From NCBI GenBank assembly GCA_026987255.1, contig JALSNA010000180.1:1-14267 (forward strand): 14,267 nt of DNA, given 5' to 3'. Both the position numbers and the translations under genes were made by a program. The notes under the pieces are model-generated. The model saw only the letters and a list, made by a program, of their open reading frames with translations. It ran no database searches and was not told where the DNA came from. This DNA comes from Hyphomicrobiales bacterium. GTDB lineage: Bacteria; Pseudomonadota; Alphaproteobacteria; Rhizobiales; Aestuariivirgaceae. Below, in pieces: positions 1 to 5,342 of this stretch (its first letter is position 1; each line of letters opens with the position of its first letter).

Positions 1-147
1 ATCGACAACATGGAGGCCCTGGCCATTTATCGCGCCGCCGGTGGCGAGCTGCGGCTGATCGTCATGTCCGATGACAATTACAACCGCAACATGCAAAGCA
101 CCCTGGTCTTCGAGTTCGCCCTGCCAGCCGGGGTGCTCAACCCCTGA
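1..147 (+). CDS. Phytase-like esterase family protein, C-terminal fragment (5' end outside window)
   Basis: The first 48 codons of the window are open in frame 1 and end in TGA at 145-147. The tail contains NMEALAIY, then LRLIVMSDDNYN and QSTLVFEFALP. This order of an N-M-E-A/G element, a hydrophobic strand, the S-D-D-N-Y/F-N element and a final Q-x-T-L strand is what I know from the C-terminus of the 'esterase-like activity of phytase' family (PF13449). Those proteins are usually secreted or periplasmic beta-propellers of about 300-400 residues. Only the last part is visible, so the signal peptide, start and substrate cannot be judged. The stop is 87 nt before the next gene, which has its own possible promoter. 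The family call rests on one short region and could be wrong. Confidence 0.65.
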   Translation: MDNMEALAIYRAAGGELRLIVMSDDNYNRNMQSTLVFEFALPAGVLNP

Positions 148-186
148 AGGCAGCGGCCAATACACGGCTTTGCGCCGCCGCGCATT

Positions 187-195
187 TGCTATAAG
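187..195 (+). promoter_or_regulatory. Possible extended -10 promoter element for the 235-1302 unit
   Basis: TGCTATAAG at 187-195 matches an extended -10 (TGn plus TATAAG, five of six to TATAAT). No good -35 hexamer sits 16-18 nt upstream; the closest are TTTGCG or CTTTGC variants. Extended -10 promoters can do without a -35. A start near 202 would give a leader of about 35 nt. This is pattern matching only. Confidence 0.3.
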
Positions 196-234
196 GTGGC
201 CGCGCCTGGGGGGTTTTGACTTGATTGAAACGGG

Positions 235-636
235 ATGGTCATGCGCTTTCTTTCCGCCTTTCCGCTGCTGATTTTCGTCCTCGCGGCCTTCAACCTGGTC
301 TTCTATTCCGGCTCCGTGGCGCTGGAGGACGAGGTTTTCCGCATGGTCATGACATCAGGGGCGCTGCTGGTGCTCACCGTCTCCGACATCCTGATCATCC
401 TGTCGCTGAGCGTGCTCTTTCTGGAGGTGCTGAAAGCCACCGGCTCGGGCAACGCCACCATCATGGATCATATTCTCTCCACCGGCGTGTTCATTCTCGC
501 CCTGGTGGAGTTTCTGCTCGTCCCTCAGGCAGGAAACGCGCCATTCCTCATTCTGGTGATCATCTGCTTCATGGACGTTGTGGCTGGATATGCCGTGACC
601 ATCCGCACCGCCAAGCGCGACATCAGCATGCATTGA
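235..636 (+). CDS. Small four-helix inner-membrane protein of unknown function
   Basis: The 133-residue product is almost entirely hydrophobic and should span the membrane four times, at about residues 6-25, 40-66, 78-98 and 101-123, with a short basic tail (RTAKRDISMH). I do not recognise a named family. It may belong to one of the small uncharacterised alphaproteobacterial membrane-protein families. Two starts are possible, ATG at 235 and ATG at 241. The GGGATGG just before 241 could act as ribosome-binding site for the second, which would give a 131-residue protein beginning MRFLSAF. The stop TGA is followed after 9 nt by marC, and the marC ribosome-binding site (GAGG) overlaps this stop, so the two genes are very probably co-transcribed and translationally coupled. 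This suggests a shared membrane role but does not define it. Confidence 0.75.
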   Translation: MVMRFLSAFPLLIFVLAAFNLVFYSGSVALEDEVFRMVMTSGALLVLTVSDILIILSLSVLFLEVLKATGSGNATIMDHILSTGVFILALVEFLLVPQAGNAPFLILVIICFMDVVAGYAVTIRTAKRDISMH

Positions 637-645
637 GGTTTCACC

Positions 646-1302
646 ATGGACGCCCTGTGGAGCATCGCAGCGCCCGCTTTCGCCACCTTTTTCGTCATCA
701 TCGATCCGGTCGGCCTGCTCCCCATGTTTCTCACCCTGACCAGCCACATGAGCCTGCGCACCCGCCGCAAGACGGCGCTGCGGGCCGTTGTGCTGGCCTA
801 TGCCGTCTTGCTGATCTTCGCTCTTTTCGGCAAGGGCGTCTTGCACTTTCTGGGCATCTCCCTGCCGGCATTTCGCATAGCCGGCGGTATCCTGCTTTTC
901 GTCCTGGCGCTGGAAATGCTCTTCGAGCGGCGCGCCGCGCGACGCAAGAAAAATGTCGAGACCGCTGCTCACGAGCATGAGGAGGACAGCGCCGATTCAG
1001 ACGATCTTTGGGTCTTTCCACTCGGCATTCCATTGCTCGCCGGTCCCGGCGCCATCACCTCCGTCATCCTGCTGATGGGCGCCCATGCCGGCAAACCGGC
1101 CGAACAGGCCATCATCATTGCCGTCCTGACCATGGTTCTGGCCATATCCTTTGGGCTTTTCCTGCTGGTAACGAAATTCGATCATCTCATCAACGAGACG
1201 GCCTCGCGCGCCATTTCGCGCATTCTCGGCATGATCCTGGCGGCACTGGCGGTGCAATTCGTTCTCACCGGTCTGCATTCGGCCGGATTCGCCATCCGTT
1301 AA
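646..1302 (+). CDS. marC: MarC-family integral membrane protein
   Basis: The 218-residue length is usual for the MarC/YchE/YhgN family (PF01914). The N-terminal FVIIDPVGLLPMFL (residues 16-29) and the central FPLGIPLLAGPGAI (124-137) are the two family hallmarks. About six membrane helices are expected. Helices three and four are joined by a charged loop at about residues 94-121, first basic (ERRAARRKK) and then acidic with two histidines (HEHEEDSADSDD). The biochemical role of the family is not settled. MarC was once linked to multiple antibiotic resistance, and that link was later withdrawn; amino-acid export has been proposed for some relatives. Translation starts 9 nt after the upstream gene's stop, with GAGG at spacing 7. 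The gene symbol denotes the family and not a proven orthologue of E. coli marC. Confidence 0.88.
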   Translation: MDALWSIAAPAFATFFVIIDPVGLLPMFLTLTSHMSLRTRRKTALRAVVLAYAVLLIFALFGKGVLHFLGISLPAFRIAGGILLFVLALEMLFERRAARRKKNVETAAHEHEEDSADSDDLWVFPLGIPLLAGPGAITSVILLMGAHAGKPAEQAIIIAVLTMVLAISFGLFLLVTKFDHLINETASRAISRILGMILAALAVQFVLTGLHSAGFAIR

Positions 1303-1403
1303 CCGGATATTTACCGCCGTATACCTTTTCACCCGGCCGTAAGGCTTTGCTGAACCTCATTCCCCTAAGGTTGTCCTTGTGCTGCGCCTGGCGCGCGCAA
1401 CGG

Positions 1404-1424
1404 CATGAGACATGAAACATGAAA
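1404..1424 (+). repeat. Three tandem 7-bp repeats upstream of the flippase gene
   Basis: CATGAGA, CATGAAA and CATGAAA follow each other without a gap, ending about 20 nt before the flippase start codon and 2-3 nt before its ribosome-binding site. The first unit differs by one base. With three copies this may be chance. If the number varied, it would change the leader length without touching the reading frame. Confidence 0.6.
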
Positions 1425-1443
1425 TCGGGGATGGATCGCATCC

Positions 1444-2805
1444 ATGGGTCCCATGATGCAAAGGATCAAGGCGCTGACCAGCCGGTTGACCGGCGGCGGA
1501 GATGACGCCCGGGCGCGCTCCGGCGCGCTGTTCACCTTCGCAATCCGCATTGCCTCGGCCGCTTTGGCCTTCTTTTCACAGGTTTTGCTGGCCCGCTGGC
1601 TGGGAGCTTTCGATTTTGGCATCTACACCTATGTCTGGGTGTGGATCAACGTGCTCGGCACCTTGTGCACCATTGGTCTGTCATCCACCTCCGTGCGCTT
1701 TCTGGCCGAATATGCCCGGCCGCATCTGCACGGATTCCTGCATGGTTTCCTGCGCTTCGGGCGCGCCGCCTCCTTCGGCATGGGGGTGATTGCCGCCGCC
1801 GCGGGCTATGCCATCTTGCACCTTGCCCCGTGCTTTACGGGTGATCACTACCATGTGCCCTTGTCCATCGCTCTGCTGGCCCTGCCCGCCTTTGCCATCA
1901 CCGATTTTCATGACGGCGTCGGCCGGGCGCGCTCGTGGATTGGCCTGGCCTTCATCCCGCCCTATATCCTGCGCCCCCTGCTGTTGCTCGTTTTCGTCGC
2001 CGCCATGGCCTTTTTCGGCCATGAACATACGGCCACCATGGCCGCCGCAGCCCTTGTCGCCGCCACCTGGATCACCGCGGCGGTGCAGTTTTTCCTGCTG
2101 CACGGGCGCTTCGGCAAGACCCTGCCGCCCGCACCAGAGCGCCGCTACCGGGTGCGCCTCTGGCTGGGAGTCTCCATCCCCCTGTTGCTGATGGAAAGCT
2201 TCGCCCTCTTGATGATGAACATCGACATCCTGTTGCTGGAGCGCTTCGTCAAACCTGGCGATATCGCCATCTATTTCGCCGCCGCGCGCACCATCTCCTT
2301 CATCAGCTTCATCCATTTCGCCGTCTCCGCTGTCGCCATGCCGCGCTTTGCCGCCGCCTTTGCGAGCAACGATCCGGCCCGTGCACAAGACGATCTGTCG
2401 CGCTTCCGCAATTGGACCTTGTGGCCTTCCCTGGCCCTGGCCGCCGCTCTTCTGGGGCTGGGCAAATTCATCCTGTCCATGTTCGGCCCGGACTTTCCGG
2501 CCGCCTGGCCGGTCATGTTCGCACTCGCCGCCGGGCATTTGACCCGCGCCGTGGCCGGACCGGCCGAATCCCTGCTCATGGTCTCCGGACGGCAGGTTTA
2601 CACGGCCACCATCACCGGCCTGACTGCGGCTCTCAACATCGTTCTCAACATCGCCCTTATCCCCCGTTACGGCCTGGTGGGAGCAGGCCTGGCCACCGCC
2701 GCCGCCTTTGCCTTCCAGTCGGCGGTGCTCACCCTGGCGGCGCGGCGCACCCTGGAAGAGGGATTTCGCGCCCATCCCGGACAGACGGTGGGAGAGACCG
2801 CATGA
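1444..2805 (+). CDS. Wzx/MATE-like lipopolysaccharide or oligosaccharide flippase
   Basis: This 453-residue protein is a polytopic membrane protein with 12-14 predicted helices spread over the whole length. It belongs to the MOP superfamily (polysaccharide biosynthesis/export, PF01943/PF13440-like). The best signature is near the C-terminus: ALNIVLNIALIPRYGLVG at residues 396-413, followed by AGLATAAAF, the N-x-x-x-N-x-x-L-I-P-x-Y-G-x-x-G-A pattern of Wzx and PST transporters. The N-terminal FSQVLLARWLGAFDFGIYTYVW (44-65) also fits. Such proteins flip lipid-linked sugars across the inner membrane. The start at 1444 has GGGGATGGA at 1427-1435, spacing 8; ATGs at 1453 and 1456 are in frame but worse placed. 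The stop overlaps the next start as ATGA, so the downstream GNAT gene is translationally coupled. The substrate cannot be told, as no glycosyltransferase is in view. Confidence 0.85.
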   Translation: MGPMMQRIKALTSRLTGGGDDARARSGALFTFAIRIASAALAFFSQVLLARWLGAFDFGIYTYVWVWINVLGTLCTIGLSSTSVRFLAEYARPHLHGFLHGFLRFGRAASFGMGVIAAAAGYAILHLAPCFTGDHYHVPLSIALLALPAFAITDFHDGVGRARSWIGLAFIPPYILRPLLLLVFVAAMAFFGHEHTATMAAAALVAATWITAAVQFFLLHGRFGKTLPPAPERRYRVRLWLGVSIPLLLMESFALLMMNIDILLLERFVKPGDIAIYFAAARTISFISFIHFAVSAVAMPRFAAAFASNDPARAQDDLSRFRNWTLWPSLALAAALLGLGKFILSMFGPDFPAAWPVMFALAAGHLTRAVAGPAESLLMVSGRQVYTATITGLTAALNIVLNIALIPRYGLVGAGLATAAAFAFQSAVLTLAARRTLEEGFRAHPGQTVGETA

Positions 2806-3947
2806 ACTGCCATCCGGACATCCCCTCCCCTTCTGCGCTCACGCCCTGGCGCGGCCTGGAGCAGGCGGCCTGTGAACCGGCTCCTCAGGCGGCGCACTTC
2901 TGGCTGCATGCGGCGCTGACCCATCTGCCGGTCCGCGACAGACCCTGGCTGGCCAGGGTGGAGGATCCCGATGACGCGCTGCCCCTGGCCATTGCGGGCC
3001 TGCGCAAGACCCGCCGTTTTGGCCCCTTGGGGCGGCTGGCCAGCACCCGCTGGGGAGAGTTTTTCTTCTCCGGTCTGCCCTTGCTGCGCCAGGGCGCGGA
3101 AAGACAGGCTCTGGATGGTCTGCTCTGGGCCGCCTCCGGCATGGGCGCAAAAGCCATGGAGCTGGCCTCCATCCCCGCCCAAGGCCCCGTCATGGCGGCG
3201 CTGAAGCAGGTGGCTGGAGACAAGGGCCTGCTCGTGAAGGAAATGGTCCACTGGCGGCGCGCCGCCCTCGATGCGCGCCAAAGCCCCGCGCAATGGTGGC
3301 AAGACGACATTCCGCGCAAGAAACGCAAGGAATATGCCCGCCTCATGCGCCGCCTGAAAGAGGCTGGAGAGGTTTCCTTCCAGATCATGAAGACCGGCGA
3401 GGATCCCAGCCCCTGGATCGATGATTTTCTCGCTCTCGAAGCGCGCGGCTGGAAGGGCCGGGCGGGAACCGCCATCGCCTGCAAGCCCGCATTGCGCCAT
3501 TTCGTCGAGGCCGCCTTGCGCGCCGCCGCCGCCGCCGGAGCCTTGCGATTCTGGCGGCTGAGCCTGAATGAGCGGACCATCGCCATTCTTTTCGGCTTCG
3601 TTCAGGATGAAAACCTGTGGCTGGGCAAGATGGCCCATGCAGAAGACCTGGGCAGGTATTCACCCGGTGTCCTGCTCATCATCGAGGCCACCCGGGACAT
3701 CCTGGCCGATCCGCGCATCACTTTCGCCGATTCGTGCGCCGCCCCCCATCATCCCATGATCGATCGCCTGTGGAAACAGCGCCTGGCCCTGACCGACGTG
3801 GTCATCGCGGCGCCCGGTGTCCTTGCCCCCCGGGTGCGGCTGATGCTCATGCTGGAGGCTCTGTGCCTGCGCGCCCGCACCATGCTCAAGCGCCTGTGGC
3901 ATGGCCTGCGCGCCCGGCTGGGCGGGAAAAGAAAAAGGGCCGCTTGA
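2802..3947 (+). CDS. CelD/BcsL-type GNAT (FemAB-like) acyltransferase
   Basis: The start at 2802 is chosen because its ATG overlaps the flippase stop (ATGA), giving 381 residues; the open frame runs further upstream but inside the flippase gene. Residues about 165-310 carry the Acetyltransf_6 domain (PF13480). LEARGWKGRAGTAI at 212-225 and RYSPGVLL at 285-292 are its most typical motifs, with the strand ILFGFVQDENLWLGK between them. This family is found in cellulose and exopolysaccharide clusters and is thought to transfer acyl or aminoacyl groups; few members have been tested. The C-terminus after about 340 is a basic helix ending GGKRKRAA. Coupling to a flippase suggests that it modifies the flipped glycan or its lipid carrier, which is inference. 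Its last codons coincide with a minus-strand terminator, so the Lys/Arg tail may partly reflect that RNA signal. Confidence 0.82.
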   Translation: MNCHPDIPSPSALTPWRGLEQAACEPAPQAAHFWLHAALTHLPVRDRPWLARVEDPDDALPLAIAGLRKTRRFGPLGRLASTRWGEFFFSGLPLLRQGAERQALDGLLWAASGMGAKAMELASIPAQGPVMAALKQVAGDKGLLVKEMVHWRRAALDARQSPAQWWQDDIPRKKRKEYARLMRRLKEAGEVSFQIMKTGEDPSPWIDDFLALEARGWKGRAGTAIACKPALRHFVEAALRAAAAAGALRFWRLSLNERTIAILFGFVQDENLWLGKMAHAEDLGRYSPGVLLIIEATRDILADPRITFADSCAAPHHPMIDRLWKQRLALTDVVIAAPGVLAPRVRLMLMLEALCLRARTMLKRLWHGLRARLGGKRKRAA

Positions 3948-3967
3948 AGCATTTCTGCCAGCGGCCC
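3927..3967 (-). terminator. Rho-independent terminator, minus strand
   Basis: GGGCCGCT (minus, 3967-3960) pairs perfectly with AGCGGCCC (3944-3937), with a 15-nt loop that can form a further GCA/TGC pairing around GAAA. It is followed on the minus strand by TTTTTCTTTT. On the plus strand there is no T-run after the stem, so it should act only on minus-strand transcription. No annotated minus-strand gene lies upstream of it for about 1.3 kb, so it needs a transcript of its own, which supports the sRNA. The hairpin covers the GNAT stop codon. Confidence 0.75.
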
Positions 3968-4033
3968 AAGTCTAGGGAGGAAACGCCCAGAAAGGGCATT
4001 ACATGGACGGAAAAAACGCATTCCGGCCTTGCG
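3927..4033 (-). ncRNA. Candidate small RNA with CU-rich anti-SD-like motif and intrinsic terminator
   Basis: Read on the minus strand, a predicted transcript of about 105 nt starts near 4033. It shows in order: a weak 5-bp hairpin (4025-4021 with 4012-4008), a GCCC/GGGC hairpin with loop TTTCT (3997-3985), the unpaired stretch TTTCCTCCCTAGA (3983-3971), and a strong terminator hairpin (3967-3937) running into TTTTTCTTTT. A CTTGAA-N17-CGACAT promoter lies just upstream. Hairpins separated by an exposed CCUCCC that could pair with Shine-Dalgarno sites are known from alphaproteobacterial sRNAs such as the Rfam suhB/alpha-r14 and mmgR/alpha-r8 families and the CcsR RNAs of Rhodobacter. I could not align it to any of them. 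The nearby 4518 gene is itself of the SuhB/inositol-monophosphatase family, although it runs the other way. No convincing protein is encoded on this strand here. Confidence 0.55.
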
Positions 4034-4039
4034 CGCTCT

Positions 4040-4068
4040 ATGTCGCAACGCTTGCGCAAAGTTTCAAG
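4040..4068 (-). promoter_or_regulatory. Candidate promoter of the minus-strand sRNA
   Basis: On the minus strand CTTGAA (4068-4063) and CGACAT (4045-4040) are separated by exactly 17 nt. Against the rhizobial housekeeping consensus CTTGAC-N17-CTATAT this is five of six and four of six. Transcription would begin near 4033, which gives a compact RNA ending at the terminator. Confidence 0.4.
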
Positions 4069-4096
4069 TCCTGCTTCCAGCGTGCGGCAATGTGTC

Positions 4097-4143
4097 AGGC
4101 TCATTATCAGCAAGGATAATCCCAGAGCCTTGATATTTATCAA
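4097..4143. repeat. Two adjacent palindromes upstream of the sRNA promoter
   Basis: The first is a two-part hairpin: AGGCTC (4097-4102) pairs with GAGCCT (4125-4130), and inside it ATTATC (4103-4108) pairs with GATAAT (4115-4120), leaving a loop of 6 nt and a 4-nt bulge. The second, directly next to it and sharing T4130, is the palindrome TTGATATTTATCAA (4130-4143). They lie about 30-75 nt upstream of the candidate sRNA promoter, where an activator or repressor site could be. TTGAT-N4-ATCAA also resembles an FNR/CRP-family half-site pair, but this is a loose match. Confidence 0.5.
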
Positions 4144-4294
4144 TAATTACGGATTTTTCCGCCCCCGCCACGATCCTTTTTCCGCTCTTGGAGCCACTTT
4201 TGCAAAGCCGAATCGGGCCAGATTGCGGCAAACCTCGATCATCCATCATGTTTTTATCAAAATAGTCGGGAGTCTCCAAAAAACGCTTGCGCGT

Positions 4295-4363
4295 CCATCC
4301 TCATCCCCTGCCAATCACCCAGGTCATGGGACACCACGGGTGGTTGGCAGGGGGTGAGGATGG
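4295..4363 (+). repeat. Long near-perfect inverted repeat (26-bp stem, 17-nt loop)
   Basis: Bases 4295-4320 pair with 4338-4363 along all 26 positions. Only two positions are not Watson-Crick (4304 with 4354, and 4315 with 4343). Both are T opposite G in the plus-strand reading, so a plus-strand RNA would keep an unbroken stem with two G-U pairs, while a minus-strand RNA would have two A-C mismatches. The 17-nt loop can hold a small GTC/GAC hairpin. There is no T-run after the stem (it is followed by TCTTTGA), so it is not a standard terminator. It lies about 155 nt before hisN. It could be a structured RNA, an mRNA-stabilising leader, or a dispersed palindromic element (REP or MITE-like). 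Confidence 0.85.
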
Positions 4364-4482
4364 TCTTTGAGACAGTTGATGGAGATGCCCATTCGCATAT
4401 TCATGCCTGTCTCGTCCCCTTGCCGCTGCCGGCGCCCGCGAATAAAGTCCCCAGCGGGAAACATGCCTTGCGTCTTTCAAGG

Positions 4483-4506
4483 ACGCACAGACAAACGCAC
4501 GGACAA
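4483..4506 (+). repeat. Tandem 12-bp duplication before the hisN ribosome-binding site
   Basis: ACGCACAGACAA is followed at once by ACGCACGGACAA, one difference in twelve. The second copy runs into the AAAGGAG ribosome-binding site (4506-4512). It is probably a small replication-slippage duplication; no function is evident. Confidence 0.6.
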
Positions 4507-4517
4507 AAGGAGCGATC

Positions 4518-5342
4518 ATGACCTCTCCCGATGCCAGCCAGCTGGAAGAGCTCGGCGCCTTTGCGCTCGACCTCGTGCGCCAGGCAGGAGATATCATCAC
4601 GCCGATGTTCGACGATCTGCCGGCCGTCCGCGACAAGTCCGCCGCGGGCGAGGCCTTCGATCCTGTAACCACAGCGGATATTGCGGCAGAAGAGCGCATC
4701 CGCGAGCTGATCGCTGCACGCTACCCTGATCATGGCATTCGTGGCGAGGAATTGCCGGACAAGCCCGCCAACGGGCCCTTCACCTGGATCATCGACCCCA
4801 TCGACGGCACCCGCGCCTTTGTCTATGGTCTGCCGGTGTGGATGACCCTCGCCGCCTTGCTCCATGATGGCCGCCCCCTGATCGGCGCGGCGCGCCAGCC
4901 GGTCACCGGCGAAACCTATCTGGGTACGCCTGAAGGCGCATGGCTCTTCGCAAAGGGCCGAAAACGGCGGCTGCACACCCGCAAGGGACGGGCGCTGTCC
5001 CAGGCCATGGCGGGAACCACCTTGCCGGAAATCTTCGTCTCCCCGGCGCAGAAACGCGCCCTGTCGGCCATGCAGAACAGAACCTTGCAACTGCGCTTCG
5101 ATGCCGATGCCTATTTTTACGCCCTGCTGGCCGCCGGGCGCATCGACATTGCCTTCGACACCGAACTGAACATTTTCGACATTGCCGCCATGATTCCCAT
5201 CGTGCGCGGCGCCGGTGGCATCATCACCAGCTGGAGCGGCGAGGAAAATGCCCTGGAAGGCGATCTGCTGGCTGCTGCAACGCCCCGATTGCACGCTCAG
5301 GCGCTTTCGGCGATCAATGACGAAGAGCCGCCCTCCGGCTGA
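4518..5342 (+). CDS. hisN: Inositol-monophosphatase-family phosphatase, probably histidinol-phosphatase
   Basis: The 274-residue protein has the metal-dependent phosphatase signatures of the IMPase superfamily (PF00459). These are VTTAD (50-54), GEE (76-78) and IIDPIDGTRAF (91-101), with D93, D96 and T98 as expected metal and phosphate ligands, and D221 as the late aspartate. The usual W-D-x-A-A motif is replaced by NIFDIAAMIPIV followed by RGAGG (218-234), preceded by DADAYFYALLAAGRIDIAFD (195-214). These are the features of the HisN type of histidinol-phosphatase, which removes phosphate from L-histidinol phosphate in histidine synthesis, rather than of SuhB itself. Substrate promiscuity is common in the family, so the exact reaction is not certain. 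AAAGGAG at 4506-4512 with spacing 5 supports the start. The last 46 nt overlap the convergent hydrolase gene. Confidence 0.8.
   Translation: MTSPDASQLEELGAFALDLVRQAGDIITPMFDDLPAVRDKSAAGEAFDPVTTADIAAEERIRELIAARYPDHGIRGEELPDKPANGPFTWIIDPIDGTRAFVYGLPVWMTLAALLHDGRPLIGAARQPVTGETYLGTPEGAWLFAKGRKRRLHTRKGRALSQAMAGTTLPEIFVSPAQKRALSAMQNRTLQLRFDADAYFYALLAAGRIDIAFDTELNIFDIAAMIPIVRGAGGIITSWSGEENALEGDLLAAATPRLHAQALSAINDEEPPSG

Larger units (their letters stand above)
3948..4517. other. 570-nt intergenic region between the GNAT and hisN genes
   Basis: No protein gene is convincing here on either strand. From left to right the gap holds the candidate minus-strand sRNA (to about 4033) with its promoter (4040-4068), an AT-rich block with two palindromes (4097-4143), and about 150 nt in which I see nothing. 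After these come the long hairpin (4295-4363), a stretch that may hold the hisN promoter (no clear -35/-10 pair found), and the tandem 12-mers and ribosome-binding site of hisN. The block around 4100-4260 is visibly richer in A+T than the genes on either side. Confidence 0.7.

Noticed and set aside
1681..2775. A 364-codon minus-strand frame opposite the flippase
   Set aside because: Its composition (Gly, Gln, Asp, His) is typical antisense of a hydrophobic membrane protein gene, and it has no ribosome-binding site or family signature.
2412..2801. Longer N-terminus for the GNAT protein (511 residues)
   Set aside because: The extra 130 codons lie inside the flippase gene and read as Gly/Arg/His-rich shadow. 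The ATGA overlap at 2802 is a standard coupled start.
3617..4357. A 246-codon plus-strand frame running from the GNAT gene into the intergenic region
   Set aside because: It is out of frame with the GNAT domain, has shadow composition, and ends by crossing the long hairpin; no start signal was found.
4401..5294. A 297-codon minus-strand frame opposite hisN
   Set aside because: Same antisense-shadow pattern. It also runs through the hisN ribosome-binding site, and no family resemblance is visible.
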